In this document: positions 8,300-17,407 of the stretch, piece after piece
How positions within the stretch are numbered: position 1 is the first letter of the stretch
How the letters are laid out: each line of letters begins with the position of its first letter
NCBI GenBank assembly: GCA_023421505.1
Contig: JAEZTJ010000093.1
Location: 246,906-310,905 of the forward strand
DNA: 64,000 nt
Direction of reading: 5' to 3'
Source: Bacillota bacterium
GTDB lineage: Bacteria; Bacillota; Clostridia; Lachnospirales; Lachnospiraceae
Position numbers and translations under genes: made by a program
The notes under the pieces: model-generated
Seen by the model: only the letters and a program-made list of their open reading frames with translations
Databases searched by the model: none
Told to the model about the DNA's origin: nothing

Positions 8300-11112
8300 C
8301 GCACTTCACCATTCCCTTCAGGCAAAAATTGCTTCATTATATTACCAATTTTTCCAAATTCAAAACGAATACAATAATCTAAAATCTTCTCCATAAGCTC
8401 CTCCCCACAAATGAGCGACAGACTGTGTGCATTTTCTTCCAGCAAAGAGATCGCCTCAATATCGTGCTCCAGACATAGCGCGCGAATGTGTTTCCACAAA
8501 GCTTCTTCCTCTCCAACAGGGCCCGACCTTGCGAGAGATTCCCGAAGCTTAAGATAAGTGGCTTTAAGACTTTGAATAGTGTTCTTCCAAACCTCTTGAA
8601 AAACAGGATAATGCTGGTATTCCTCCCGATCCATCTCATTCAATCCGTTCTCACATACACTAGACAAGGGATAACAGCACATATTTCCGGCAATTCCCTT
8701 TAACATATGTAAAAGCTGCAATACCTTATCATATTCCTTTTTATGAAGATAACTCCGGATTAATTCTTCATCCTCTTGATGCAGTTCAAGAAAAGTATGC
8801 AATATACCGTAGAGTGCTTCCTGATTGCCGCCAAGCTTTCTAAGACATTGCTGTTCATCAAACAAAGCTTTAGGTTCGGGGACAAGTCCTTCAGCCGAAG
8901 ATATATCCTCCAGAAATGTAACTGTAGCTTCCAAATCCCATGCTCTCTCCCTATTGGCTGCACCAAGAAAATGATCCAGCAGTCGAAAGAGCTGCTTTTG
9001 TTCAATGGGCTTTAATAGACAGGCATTCATACCAACTTCACTGGTACGTTTTTGAACCTCCTTCACGGCATCCGCAGTTAACGCTAGGATAGGTACCTTC
9101 TCATAGCCTCTGATCGCCCGGATTCGGCAGGTTGTCTCAAACCCATCCATTACAGGCATACGTATATCCATCAGAATCAAATCAATATCCTTTTGCATTT
9201 CTAAAATCTGAAGCGCCTCCATGCCACTGGATGCTGTAACTACCTCCAGTCCACATAATGCCAGCATTTCGCTCTGCATCTTTATATTTACTTCATCATC
9301 CTCCGTCATCAGAACCTTTTTATTAACATATCTGTGAGGTGCCTCAGATTGTGCGCGCTTCGTAAGTAGCTGAGCATTTGATATTTCAAAATCCAAATTA
9401 AAAAAGAAGGTAGATCCCTTACCCAATACGCTCTCCAATTGCAATTCGCTCTGTCCGCCGGAGGCCAGTGAAATGATTTGATTACAAATCGGAATCCCAA
9501 GACCGGTTCCTCCGTATTTTCGCGTTACAGAAGCATCGCTTTGCATAAACGGCTGAAATATTTTTTGTCTCGCCTCTGCTTCAATACCAATACCGGTGTC
9601 CTGAACCTGAAAATGAATGCTGCATTCGCGTTCATCCCTCTTCAACAATTGCAATTCGATTAAAATCATGCCTTTCTCTGTAAATTTAACAGCATTCCCG
9701 ACTAAATTCATCAATACCTGCCGAAGCCTTAGGGCATCCCCAATTACTACCGGCGGTATTTGTTCATCAATTCGGGTAGTTAGCTCCAAACCTTTCTTTT
9801 TGGCCTGATGGATGAAAATTGATTTAATCTCCAAAATCAACTCCAACAAATTGAAATCCTGCCGTTCCAATTCCATGCGTCCTGCTTCAATCTTCGAAAA
9901 ATCCAGTATTTGATTGATTAGTTCCAGTAGGCCGTTAGAGGAGTACTGAATACTATCAACATAGCTTCGCTGTTTTTCTGTTAAATCTGTCTGTTCCAAC
10001 AAATATGCATACCCATTTACTGCATTGAGTGGTGTCCGAAGCTCATGGCTCATTTGTGCCAAAAAGATATTTTTAGCCTGATTTGCTAATTCTGCCTCGT
10101 TCCTCGCCCTTCTCATACTTTCCTCGGCATTTTTACGATTGCGCAGCTCTGTGAAAAACAGATCAATCATATGATTGAAAGCCTCCGCAAAATGAATTAA
10201 TTCCATAGCACCGCAAGGAATGATCTTCACCTCAAGAGCCTGCGTATCCTCCTGCTTCGATTCCGACTCTTTATTTGAAGGGCGGCCAACATCCTGAATT
10301 TCCCGAGTAAAGCCTTTGAGTGGTTTTATGTACAAATAATTCATAATAAAGATGAGAAAACCGATTCCTGCTACCGAGACTGCCGCTAAAACTATCTGAA
10401 TCATCGTTGCAAGTCGAGTACCTTCTTTTCTCTGTTCTACCTCTTCATCCAAGCGTTGATTCATGGTGTTCTTAAACTCATCAATCGGTGTCATAATCAA
10501 GGTTTTGTAGTTTTCATAGTTTTCATCATACAAAATATCGATTGCCTTCTGTCTCATTTCCTGCGTCGAAATATTACTCATATCCTCCGGACATTCATAC
10601 GCCATGACATGCCGTATATACCCTAATAATTTCTGATCGTAGGTGTAATCAGAAGCCGTCTTCTTCATAGAGGTCAAGACCAATTTCATGGAATATGTTT
10701 CTGTTTCAACCAACATATCTGAATATTTCTTCGCTTTCTCCAGTAATTTCTGTTCATTTTCCGGAGTATAGTTACCCTCGAAGGTCTGAATCGCTTCTTC
10801 CCGCTGACGATTATCATAGATTTCATACCAATAATTATACAGATGCTCAATATCCCCCGATACTGCAAAGAGTCTTACCTCAGCCGTAAGATAATCGGAT
10901 GCATCCGCAAGATCCTCTCCCAGCTGCTTATATTCTGCTCTTCTTGTCTGTGATTTTTCTTCTTCCCTGATACACAGATTCATATAATACGTACTGTAGA
11001 TCATTGAAATCGCAACCATCAAAAAGATAATCATCGAAATAATAGAAATATTTCGACTGCTGCGTAAATTAACATTTATTTTCTTCATGCTTCTCCTCAA
11101 ATGCGAAAACAA
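8287..11112 (-). CDS. Hybrid sensor histidine kinase with receiver and HPt domains
   Basis: A 941-residue membrane kinase of BarA/EvgS-like multidomain design. Transmembrane segments at about 21-43 and 236-258 bracket an extracellular helical sensor region. A linker leads to HisKA with H356 (FLAQMSHELRTPLNAV), HATPase with N-box N473 (NLVGNAVKFTEKG), G1 QVQDTGIGI and G2 YGGTGLGI. A REC domain has D649 (LILMDIRMPVMDGFET), and a C-terminal HPt domain has H802 (LLHMLKGIAGN). The layout implies a phosphorelay His-Asp-His to the Asp of the regulator encoded directly downstream (13-base overlap). The signal is unknown. The sensor part has no recognisable PAS or Cache domain and may be a four-helix-bundle type. 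Confidence 0.9.
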   Translation of the reverse strand: MFSHLRRSMKKINVNLRSSRNISIISMIIFLMVAISMIYSTYYMNLCIREEEKSQTRRAEYKQLGEDLADASDYLTAEVRLFAVSGDIEHLYNYWYEIYDNRQREEAIQTFEGNYTPENEQKLLEKAKKYSDMLVETETYSMKLVLTSMKKTASDYTYDQKLLGYIRHVMAYECPEDMSNISTQEMRQKAIDILYDENYENYKTLIMTPIDEFKNTMNQRLDEEVEQRKEGTRLATMIQIVLAAVSVAGIGFLIFIMNYLYIKPLKGFTREIQDVGRPSNKESESKQEDTQALEVKIIPCGAMELIHFAEAFNHMIDLFFTELRNRKNAEESMRRARNEAELANQAKNIFLAQMSHELRTPLNAVNGYAYLLEQTDLTEKQRSYVDSIQYSSNGLLELINQILDFSKIEAGRMELERQDFNLLELILEIKSIFIHQAKKKGLELTTRIDEQIPPVVIGDALRLRQVLMNLVGNAVKFTEKGMILIELQLLKRDERECSIHFQVQDTGIGIEAEARQKIFQPFMQSDASVTRKYGGTGLGIPICNQIISLASGGQSELQLESVLGKGSTFFFNLDFEISNAQLLTKRAQSEAPHRYVNKKVLMTEDDEVNIKMQSEMLALCGLEVVTASSGMEALQILEMQKDIDLILMDIRMPVMDGFETTCRIRAIRGYEKVPILALTADAVKEVQKRTSEVGMNACLLKPIEQKQLFRLLDHFLGAANRERAWDLEATVTFLEDISSAEGLVPEPKALFDEQQCLRKLGGNQEALYGILHTFLELHQEDEELIRSYLHKKEYDKVLQLLHMLKGIAGNMCCYPLSSVCENGLNEMDREEYQHYPVFQEVWKNTIQSLKATYLKLRESLARSGPVGEEEALWKHIRALCLEHDIEAISLLEENAHSLSLICGEELMEKILDYCIRFEFGKIGNIMKQFLPEGNGEVRCTG

Positions 11113-11236
11113 TACCTCAGTTATACTTATTACGTAACACAGATAAAAGACGCTGCATTCCGTGACTACAGTTATGATACAATCTAAAGTATCTGAAATA
11201 AAGTCTAATAAGGCAATCGACTTAATTATTCCTTAC

Positions 11237-11863
11237 TTATTTTATCGTTGCATACCCCTTCCCGTATCTCAGCGGAATCGAAACCTTGCGATTGAAGAAC
11301 GCGATAATCGGCCCCATAAAGAATGCCGTGACAAGTGTTCCCACACCTACTGTTGCCCCCAGTAAAAACCCGATTGCCGTACAGAGGATATCTGATCCAA
11401 TTCTGCAATACTGAAAACGTGCCACTTTTTTCTCAGATAATACAAGCGCTACCGCATCGTAGGTGGATACTCCCAGATCTCCGGTAAAATACAAGGAAGA
11501 TCCAAAGCTTATGATGATAATCGCAACAAGTAAGAATGTAATCTTGAGTCCTAATGACGGATTGGGAATGTATGTATCAAACAGCCAGGAAGAAAACTGA
11601 ACCACATAGCCTAACAGGAATATGTTAATTACCGTCCCAAGTCCGATCTTTCGCTTGTCCACGATAAATATAACGATCAGCATAAGTAAATTCAATATGG
11701 TATAGAAATCACCATAGCCCATAGGTATATGCTTCCAGACTCCGTGTGCAAATACCTGAAATGGGTCCATACCAAAGGATGAAAAGTTAAACATTCCTAC
11801 ACTAAAGCCTGCGATTAGTACACCAAATACTGTCATAATGATTCTTCTAGCTTTTTCTCTCAT
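11237..11863 (-). CDS. YczE/YyaS-type integral membrane protein
   Basis: About 208 residues with five or so hydrophobic helices. SVGMFNFSSFGMDPFQVFAH near the N-terminus and STYDAVALVLSEKKV later resemble the YczE/YyaS (DUF6198-like) membrane family, whose molecular function is not established. The ATG at 11863 has GGAG six bases upstream; the open frame extends eight codons further but without a ribosome site. It stands alone between the kinase and helicase genes, with no functional context. Confidence 0.65.
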   Translation of the reverse strand: MREKARRIIMTVFGVLIAGFSVGMFNFSSFGMDPFQVFAHGVWKHIPMGYGDFYTILNLLMLIVIFIVDKRKIGLGTVINIFLLGYVVQFSSWLFDTYIPNPSLGLKITFLLVAIIIISFGSSLYFTGDLGVSTYDAVALVLSEKKVARFQYCRIGSDILCTAIGFLLGATVGVGTLVTAFFMGPIIAFFNRKVSIPLRYGKGYATIK

Positions 11864-11930
11864 GATAAACTCCATTCTTGTAAACAATTGATGTGTATTT
11901 TATTTTGATTTTTTTCCAGCTTATATCCGA

Positions 11931-13331
11931 TTAGTCTCCTTTTCGGTTATTCTTCGAAAATTTTAAAAAACTCCTTTTTTCTTTTAAAGCACCCTCTGCT
12001 GTCATATAGTACTTTTTCTTTTTAGAATATCCTATTTGTTTAGAAGCTGTTTTCTGAGAGACTTTTTGCGAGGAAGCTTTTCTTTGTGATGAGGTTGCTT
12101 TAGTCGGAGTTTTCTCAAGCTTGTCAAGTTGTGATGCTGTAGTTCTTGATGCACTCTTTCGTGGCTGTGTGGTCTTTATCGCCGGAAAATTGTTAATTAG
12201 TGGATATGGGTGATCGTTTACTACTTCTATTTGTTTACCGATCAAATTTTCTATATCTGCAAGCTGTTCTTTTTCATCGAAATCGCAAAAAGATATTGCT
12301 ACTCCGCGAAGACCAGCTCGGCCTGTTCTTCCAATTCGATGAACATAGGTCTCAGGTACATTTGGTAGATCATAATTTATAACATGAGATAATTCATCAA
12401 TATCAATTCCTCTTGCAGCAATATCCGTTGCAACCAATATACGTAAATTTTTGTTTTTAAAATTATTTAAAGCACTTTGACGCGCTCCTTGAGATTTATC
12501 ACCATGGATCGCTTGTGCTGTCACTTTTTCCTTTGACAATTGCCGAACAATACGATCCGCTCCATGCTTTGTACGAGTAAATACTAAAGCAGATACTATG
12601 GTTTTATCTTTTAGGATGTGAAGCAGTAAATCCTTCTTATTAATTTTATCAACAAAGTAAAGATATTGTTCTATCATATCTACCGTTGAAGATACCGGTG
12701 TTATTTCAATTTTCACTGGATTAATAAGCAATTTATCAGACAGCCTAGCTATGTCAGGTGGCATAGTAGCTGAAAAAAGTAAAGTTTGCTTCTTTACTGG
12801 AGTTTTAGCTAATATTTGTTTTACATCTCTAATAAATCCCATGTCCAACATGCGATCCGCTTCATCTAATATACATATTTTTATATATTTTAGATCAATT
12901 AATTTTTGATTTATAAAGTCATTTAATCTACCTGGAGTCGCTACAAGAATATCCACACCTTCTTGTAATTTCTCCTCTTGCTGTTTTTGAGATATTCCAC
13001 CATAGATAACAGAACACTTTAGATTTGTATATCTACCATAAGTACAAAAGCTTTCATAGATTTGAAGTGCGAGTTCTCTGGTCGGAGTTATAATGAGAGC
13101 CCTAATATTTGATTTTACAGTATGTGATATATTTTCTTCACAAAGTAATTGCAGAGTAGGTATTGCAAATGCAGCTGTTTTTCCTGTACCGGTTTGTGCA
13201 CAACCAAGTAAATCTCTTCCGCCTAATATTACAGGGATTGCCTCTTCCTGTATCGGTGTAGGAATTTCATAATTTTCCTTTTCTAAAGCCTTTCGAATAT
13301 CAGGAATTATATCTAAATCTTTAAATTGCAT
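11931..13331 (-). CDS. DEAD-box ATP-dependent RNA helicase
   Basis: A 466-residue RNA helicase of the RhlE/CshA type. Core motifs in order are the Q-motif (FKDLDI ... PTPIQEEAIP), motif I AQTGTGKTAAF, motif Ia PTRELALQ, motif II LDEADRMLDMGF, motif III LFSATMPP, motif V VATDIAARGIDID and motif VI HRIGRTGRAG. The C-terminal 90 residues are a Lys/Ser/Thr-rich basic tail that probably binds RNA. Likely roles are ribosome assembly or mRNA turnover, especially in the cold. An AGGAG site precedes the ATG. The DUF1456 gene lies 21 bases upstream in the same direction and may be co-transcribed. Confidence 0.95.
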   Translation of the reverse strand: MQFKDLDIIPDIRKALEKENYEIPTPIQEEAIPVILGGRDLLGCAQTGTGKTAAFAIPTLQLLCEENISHTVKSNIRALIITPTRELALQIYESFCTYGRYTNLKCSVIYGGISQKQQEEKLQEGVDILVATPGRLNDFINQKLIDLKYIKICILDEADRMLDMGFIRDVKQILAKTPVKKQTLLFSATMPPDIARLSDKLLINPVKIEITPVSSTVDMIEQYLYFVDKINKKDLLLHILKDKTIVSALVFTRTKHGADRIVRQLSKEKVTAQAIHGDKSQGARQSALNNFKNKNLRILVATDIAARGIDIDELSHVINYDLPNVPETYVHRIGRTGRAGLRGVAISFCDFDEKEQLADIENLIGKQIEVVNDHPYPLINNFPAIKTTQPRKSASRTTASQLDKLEKTPTKATSSQRKASSQKVSQKTASKQIGYSKKKKYYMTAEGALKEKRSFLKFSKNNRKGD

Positions 13332-13352
13332 AATGACTCCTTGCTTAATATT

Positions 13353-13880
13353 CTATTTGTTTCTATATCTAATTGCCAAACCCTTAAGAAAATTTCGTGG
13401 ATATCGATCCCCACATTCCTTATAATTGCGTTGTCCTTCTCTTCGTAATACAGAACTCAACTCACTGTTTGACAAATTCACTCCGGCTACCTTTAAAATA
13501 TCAAGCATGTCCTCACTTGTAAGCGAAAGCGCAATCTTTAATTTCTTAAGCAGCACGTTATTTACATCCTTATTATCTTTTATCATAAATACTTGCCTTT
13601 CTGATTCACCTGGTTTTAATTCCTGTCTTCCTCTTTTGAGTAGAATAAAACCATTTAGAAAGGACTCCAGCATGTAATTATTACATTTCTTCATATCATC
13701 ATTAGCAATGAATACATCATCATCTGAATTTATGTCACTACCCTTTTTTGGCTTCAATAGCATTCGCTGCAGTTCTTCTCGCGTTAGGGTTATCCCCCCC
13801 AATTTGAATATCTCAATCATCTCTGTATCTTTCATGTCTAGTGCATATCTTAATCTGATCAATATATCGTTATTATTCAT
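13353..13880 (-). CDS. DUF1456 (YehS-like) family protein
   Basis: A soluble 175-residue protein with two copies of the DUF1456 repeat, each opening with a short motif (NNDILIRLRYALDMKDTEMI and NNVLLKKLKIALSLTSEDML) and followed by ITLTREELQRMLL or VNLSNSELSSVLRREGQRNY. The function of the family is unknown. The ATG at 13880 has AAGGGG just upstream. The gene lies 21 bases ahead of the DEAD-box helicase, so the two probably share a transcript. Confidence 0.85.
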   Translation of the reverse strand: MNNNDILIRLRYALDMKDTEMIEIFKLGGITLTREELQRMLLKPKKGSDINSDDDVFIANDDMKKCNNYMLESFLNGFILLKRGRQELKPGESERQVFMIKDNKDVNNVLLKKLKIALSLTSEDMLDILKVAGVNLSNSELSSVLRREGQRNYKECGDRYPRNFLKGLAIRYRNK

Positions 13881-14094
13881 TTTGCCCCTTCTCAAAAATA
13901 GTATTTTAAATATTCGATACTCATTATACCACGTTTTAAATAATTATTTCATATTCTTTTATTTATCGTATATTTAATTTGTATTGCATAATCACTAAAA
14001 GCCAAAACTAATAGAGTTGCTTTAATAAATTGTATCTGCTATTATAGCAATTGTAACAATAGAACATAAACATTTTATAGAACGAGGGAAACGA

Positions 14095-15159
14095 ATGAGT
14101 CCAGATAACACCTTGAATGAGAATGAGCCAAAACATCAACGACGTATTCGATATAATGGCACTCATCCAAAGACTTTTAAAGAAAAATACAAAGAACAAC
14201 AACCAGAGAAATATGCTGATACTGTGAAAAAGGTTATTCAGAAGGGATGTACTCCTGCCGGTATGCATCTTCCGATTTGTGTGAAAGAAATATTGGAAAT
14301 CCTACAAATCACACCGGGACAAACCGGATTAGATGCGACACTAGGTTATGGTGGCCATACTTTAGAGATGCTTAAGTGCTTAGATTCAAAGGGGCATTTG
14401 TATGCAATTGATGTAGATCCAATCGAATTACCGCGTACCAAAGATCGTTTGGAGCGTTTGGGTTATGGCCCGGAGATTTTAGATATCATGCATATGAACT
14501 TTTCCAAAATAGATGAAATTTCAACCAAAACAGGACCTTTTAATTTTGTATTAGCCGATTTGGGTGTTTCTTCTATGCAAATAGACAATTCAGAAAGAGG
14601 ATTTTCCTTTAAGTTCGAAGGACCCTTAGACTTACGGCTTAATCCACAAATAGGAAATTCCGCAGCAAATCGTTTAAAGAATATGTCTTTTGATGAATTA
14701 CAAGGTATGTTAATTGAAAATGCTGATGAGCCATATTCCGCAATAATTGCCCGTGCCATTGTTTCCAAAACAAAAAAAAGAATTGATATATCTACTACGA
14801 CGGAGCTTCGAAACATCATCACCGATGCCCTGAAAACGATACCACAAATCAAGGAAGCTGATATTAAAAAGTCCTGTCAACGATGCTTTCAGGCATTACG
14901 AATAGATATCAATGATGAGTTTGAAGTGCTAGATGAATTTTTAGAGAAGCTTCCTGGCGTCCTTGCAGAGGGTGGCCGCGTTGCCATACTTACGTTTCAT
15001 TCAGGAGAAGATCGTCGCGTAAAAAAATCCTTTAAACACTTTTTTAAGGAAGGAATCTATCGCGAAATAGCACCCGATCCTATTCGTCCATCAGCAGAAG
15101 AATGTTACAACAATGGTCGTGCGCGTTGCGCTAAGCTGCGTTGGGCAGTCAAAGCATAA
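14095..15159 (+). CDS. RsmH-family 16S rRNA methyltransferase paralogue
   Basis: A SAM-dependent N4-cytosine methyltransferase of the RsmH (MraW) family, whose canonical member methylates C1402 of 16S rRNA. Signatures present are DATLGYGGHTLEML (SAM site), YAIDVDP, LADLGVSSMQID, ERGFSFKFEGPLDLRL, CFQALRIDINDEF and LTFHSGEDRRVKKSF. At 354 residues it is longer than usual (about 310), because of an extra charged N-terminal segment of roughly 50 residues, and GMHLPICVKEIL replaces the usual HxPVLLxE entry. It is not in a cell-wall division cluster, where rsmH normally sits, so it is likely a second, divergent copy; I leave the symbol empty. A GAGGGA site precedes the ATG. Confidence 0.85.
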   Translation: MSPDNTLNENEPKHQRRIRYNGTHPKTFKEKYKEQQPEKYADTVKKVIQKGCTPAGMHLPICVKEILEILQITPGQTGLDATLGYGGHTLEMLKCLDSKGHLYAIDVDPIELPRTKDRLERLGYGPEILDIMHMNFSKIDEISTKTGPFNFVLADLGVSSMQIDNSERGFSFKFEGPLDLRLNPQIGNSAANRLKNMSFDELQGMLIENADEPYSAIIARAIVSKTKKRIDISTTTELRNIITDALKTIPQIKEADIKKSCQRCFQALRIDINDEFEVLDEFLEKLPGVLAEGGRVAILTFHSGEDRRVKKSFKHFFKEGIYREIAPDPIRPSAEECYNNGRARCAKLRWAVKA

Positions 15160-15164
15160 GGTAT

Positions 15165-15461
15165 CTATTCCCTTTTGTTTCTGTTTTTTCTTCTCTTATA
15201 TGCAAGATATGAAATTTTAAGTGAAGAAAAGACACCAACTGCCGCATTCCCATAAAAAAATCCCATAAAAATCCCCGCACCCAAGGCTCCCCTATGTGCG
15301 AAAAAGATTGATATTATTAGCCCTGTAATCGTAGCCACCGTGGGAATAAATGGTCTTGGTATCGGCAGTAACACTTTAATTATTTCAGTAAGGATAAGCA
15401 CAACAGGAACAGCTATTACTGCATCCCAAAAATTTGTATGAATAACCGGAAATTCTTCCAT
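15165..15461 (-). CDS. Small integral membrane protein, unknown
   Basis: A 98-residue hydrophobic protein with about three membrane segments (AVIAVPVVLILTEIIKVLL, VATITGLIISIFFA and GIFMGFFYGNAAVGVFSSL) and a basic tail (YKRRKNRNKRE). Size and topology resemble small phage-holin-like proteins, but I recognise no specific family and there are no phage genes nearby. The Shine-Dalgarno GGGAGG is almost adjacent to the ATG, which is unusually tight. It ends tail-to-tail with the RsmH paralogue. Confidence 0.55.
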   Translation of the reverse strand: MEEFPVIHTNFWDAVIAVPVVLILTEIIKVLLPIPRPFIPTVATITGLIISIFFAHRGALGAGIFMGFFYGNAAVGVFSSLKISYLAYKRRKNRNKRE

Positions 15462-15490
15462 ACCATACCTCCCTAGTGTTAATGAAATTA

Positions 15491-15557
15491 GATAATTCGA
15501 AACTATATCGTTTTATTCATTATTTGCAAACTTAAAATTACTGAGTTGCACTATTAC
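15491..15557. repeat. TA-flanked palindromic repeat, degenerate copy
   Basis: The left end (GATAATTCGAAACTATAT) directly follows a TA and closely matches the copy at 32666-32716 over about 27 bases. The right end (ACTGAGTTGCACTATTAC) is a weak form of the common end GAGTTTCGCAATTATC. About 16 extra bases interrupt the middle. It belongs to the family described at 37577-37739. Confidence 0.45.
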
Positions 15558-15668
15558 TTAAATAACAAAATTATTGTTAGTAAAATGGTACTGGATTATA
15601 CATTTCTGGTAATGCATTGTTATCCTTGTCTGGGTTTCCAATGGCTCAGCATAATATTTCTATATTAA

Positions 15669-15690
15669 TAAAAGCGCAGAACTTCTGCAC
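15669..15690 (-). terminator. Weak rho-independent terminator after the TolB-like fragment
   Basis: On the minus strand a 6-bp stem (GTGCAG / CTGCGC with one GU) and a 5-base loop are followed by TTTTATT. It lies just downstream of the stop at 15708, so it probably belonged to the intact ancestor of that fragment. Confidence 0.45.
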
Positions 15691-15707
15691 TTAAGAATGT
15701 TTTTAAC

Positions 15708-16022
15708 TCATTCGTTACTTTTGATTTTTAAATAAATAATGCTACTATCAATAGCTGCTCCATTTTTTTCAGTATAAGCCAACTTCCCTCCAGATGAACT
15801 CCAACTAATAGTAAGATTATGAACATCAACAGCAATCTGACTGGACTCTCCGGTTAACATATCATATACATATAAAGATCTTACTGCTGCATTACTCCCA
15901 ATTTCCTTCAGGTTATAGGCAATCAACCGCTGATTCGGTGACCAGGATATCCCAGATATCGCATTCGCCTCAAAATCTTCTACAATACTCATTTTTTCGC
16001 CACTTTCAAGATCATAAACCAG
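15708..16022 (-). pseudogene. TolB/WD40-like beta-propeller gene remnant
   Basis: About 105 codons with two propeller blades of TolB type: LVYDLESGEKMS, then ISGISWSPNQRLIAYNLKE, LYVYDMLTGESSQI and ISWSSSGGKLAYTEKNG. An in-frame TAG lies immediately before the first blade (16023-16025), and no signal peptide or upstream blades are in frame. An adjacent frame upstream shows SGNVNVYS-like residues, as expected for a frameshift. The surviving ATG inside this stretch could allow a 94-residue product, but the parent was surely longer. I read it as a decaying gene. Confidence 0.6.
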
Positions 16023-16192
16023 CTATAAACATTGACATTCCCACTGAAAGCAGTATAATTGGAGAAAAATCCTGGTATTAAAATGTTATCAAGTATTTAT
16101 ACAATAAGTGGGCTTTAGTTAGCCTAGAAATGATTATTCATAAAATAACTCTAGTGTAAAAGACAAATTTACATCATGAAAGTGAGATAAGT

Positions 16193-17257
16193 ATGTTAAG
16201 AAAAAAGTTCATTAAATATTTTTTAGTTTTCTTTCTTATTTCGAGTACGATTACTTTACCAATAAATATTACGACTCTCGCTTCTTCCAGCGATAAAGCA
16301 TTGAGTGCCATAACGAATGTACTATTGAATAACACGAAATTCTTCGATACCGATGACGGCAAAAATGTATCTTTGAAGGACTTTCTATCAAACTTCTATG
16401 ATGAGACTGACTTAACTGCAGAAGCAACAGAATTTGCAGTAGCTGACTTGGACGGAGATGGTACGCCCGAAGTTGTTATGGAAATGCAACTTGGTAACGT
16501 TGGATTTTATGAAGTTTTTCGCTATACACAGGGTAATGTGCTTGGTTACAACCTCGTTTACAGAGCAATGGAAAATCTTCAAAAAGCTGGCTCATTTATC
16601 AGCTCAAGTGGTGCGGCGGATAACGATATCTCTAAGCTGCGTTTTCTTGGAGACACCTACGACACGGAGGAACTGATATGGAGTGAATCTGAATTAAACG
16701 GTTCTGTATTATTTTTTGATCACGATGTGCCAATTGATGATAATACATTTTCATCACAGATCGACAGTTTAAATAATAATGTTGATTGGTATCATTTTAC
16801 CAGTAAGAATATCAAAAAATGGATTGCAAATCGTCCTGTTACTTTAATAACAAAGCCGCTTATGCCAACTGCCAATATCTCAGAAAGACAAAAATATCTT
16901 GATTCACTTTCCTATCTACTTACTGATTCTTATAAGGATACTTACACCGAGAATAGGAAATTGGCAAACGATAGAGCGTTAAAAAGATATAAGAGTTGGG
17001 ACAGCGAGCTTAATAAAATTTATCAATTGTTGAAGAAAAAATTACCTGCCACAGATATGCAAAAATTACGTACCGAAGAGCTGCAGTGGATCAAAATCCG
17101 CGACCAACGAGCTAAACAAGTATTTAGTGAGTGGAGCAATGATAAATATGGAAAAGAGTATGCTGATGAAATGCGTAACAATACACGTAGTGACATAACC
17201 AGACGGCGAACTTATCAGCTTATAGATCTCTATTATGGTTGCACATTTTATAATTAA
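16193..17257 (+). CDS. Secreted protein with C-terminal DUF1311 (LprI-like) domain
   Basis: A 354-residue exported protein. The first 32 residues form a signal peptide (basic start, hydrophobic core VFFLISSTITLPINI). Residues about 75-200 contain an EF-hand-like acidic loop (ADLDGDGTPEVVMEM), and the last 110 residues match DUF1311, the fold of the lysozyme inhibitor LprI (YKSWDSELNKIYQLLKKKL, then LRTEELQWIKIRDQRAKQ). The usual cysteine pair of LprI is not obvious. The N-terminal half resembles calcium-binding VCBS-like segments of clostridial surface proteins. It stands alone and ends at a strong terminator. A role at the envelope is likely; inhibition of lysozyme is only a family-based possibility. 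Confidence 0.75.
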   Translation: MLRKKFIKYFLVFFLISSTITLPINITTLASSSDKALSAITNVLLNNTKFFDTDDGKNVSLKDFLSNFYDETDLTAEATEFAVADLDGDGTPEVVMEMQLGNVGFYEVFRYTQGNVLGYNLVYRAMENLQKAGSFISSSGAADNDISKLRFLGDTYDTEELIWSESELNGSVLFFDHDVPIDDNTFSSQIDSLNNNVDWYHFTSKNIKKWIANRPVTLITKPLMPTANISERQKYLDSLSYLLTDSYKDTYTENRKLANDRALKRYKSWDSELNKIYQLLKKKLPATDMQKLRTEELQWIKIRDQRAKQVFSEWSNDKYGKEYADEMRNNTRSDITRRRTYQLIDLYYGCTFYN

Positions 17258-17291
17258 GGTGACCGAGATACCAAGCAACATCCACTAAGTC

Positions 17292-17325
17292 AAAAAAATC
17301 GCTTACATACGTAAGCGATTTTTTT
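17292..17325. terminator. Bidirectional rho-independent terminator
   Basis: A perfect stem ATCGCTTAC / GTAAGCGAT region with a 4-base loop is flanked by A7 on the left and T8 on the right, so it can stop transcription from both sides. It lies between the convergent genes ending at 17257 (plus) and 17408 (minus). Confidence 0.9.
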
Positions 17326-17407
17326 GATCATGGACATGTAGGAAAACTCAGCTTGCTGAGTTTGAACCATATTAAAAATCATCAATTTCTTCACTAAAAA
17401 ACCATAA

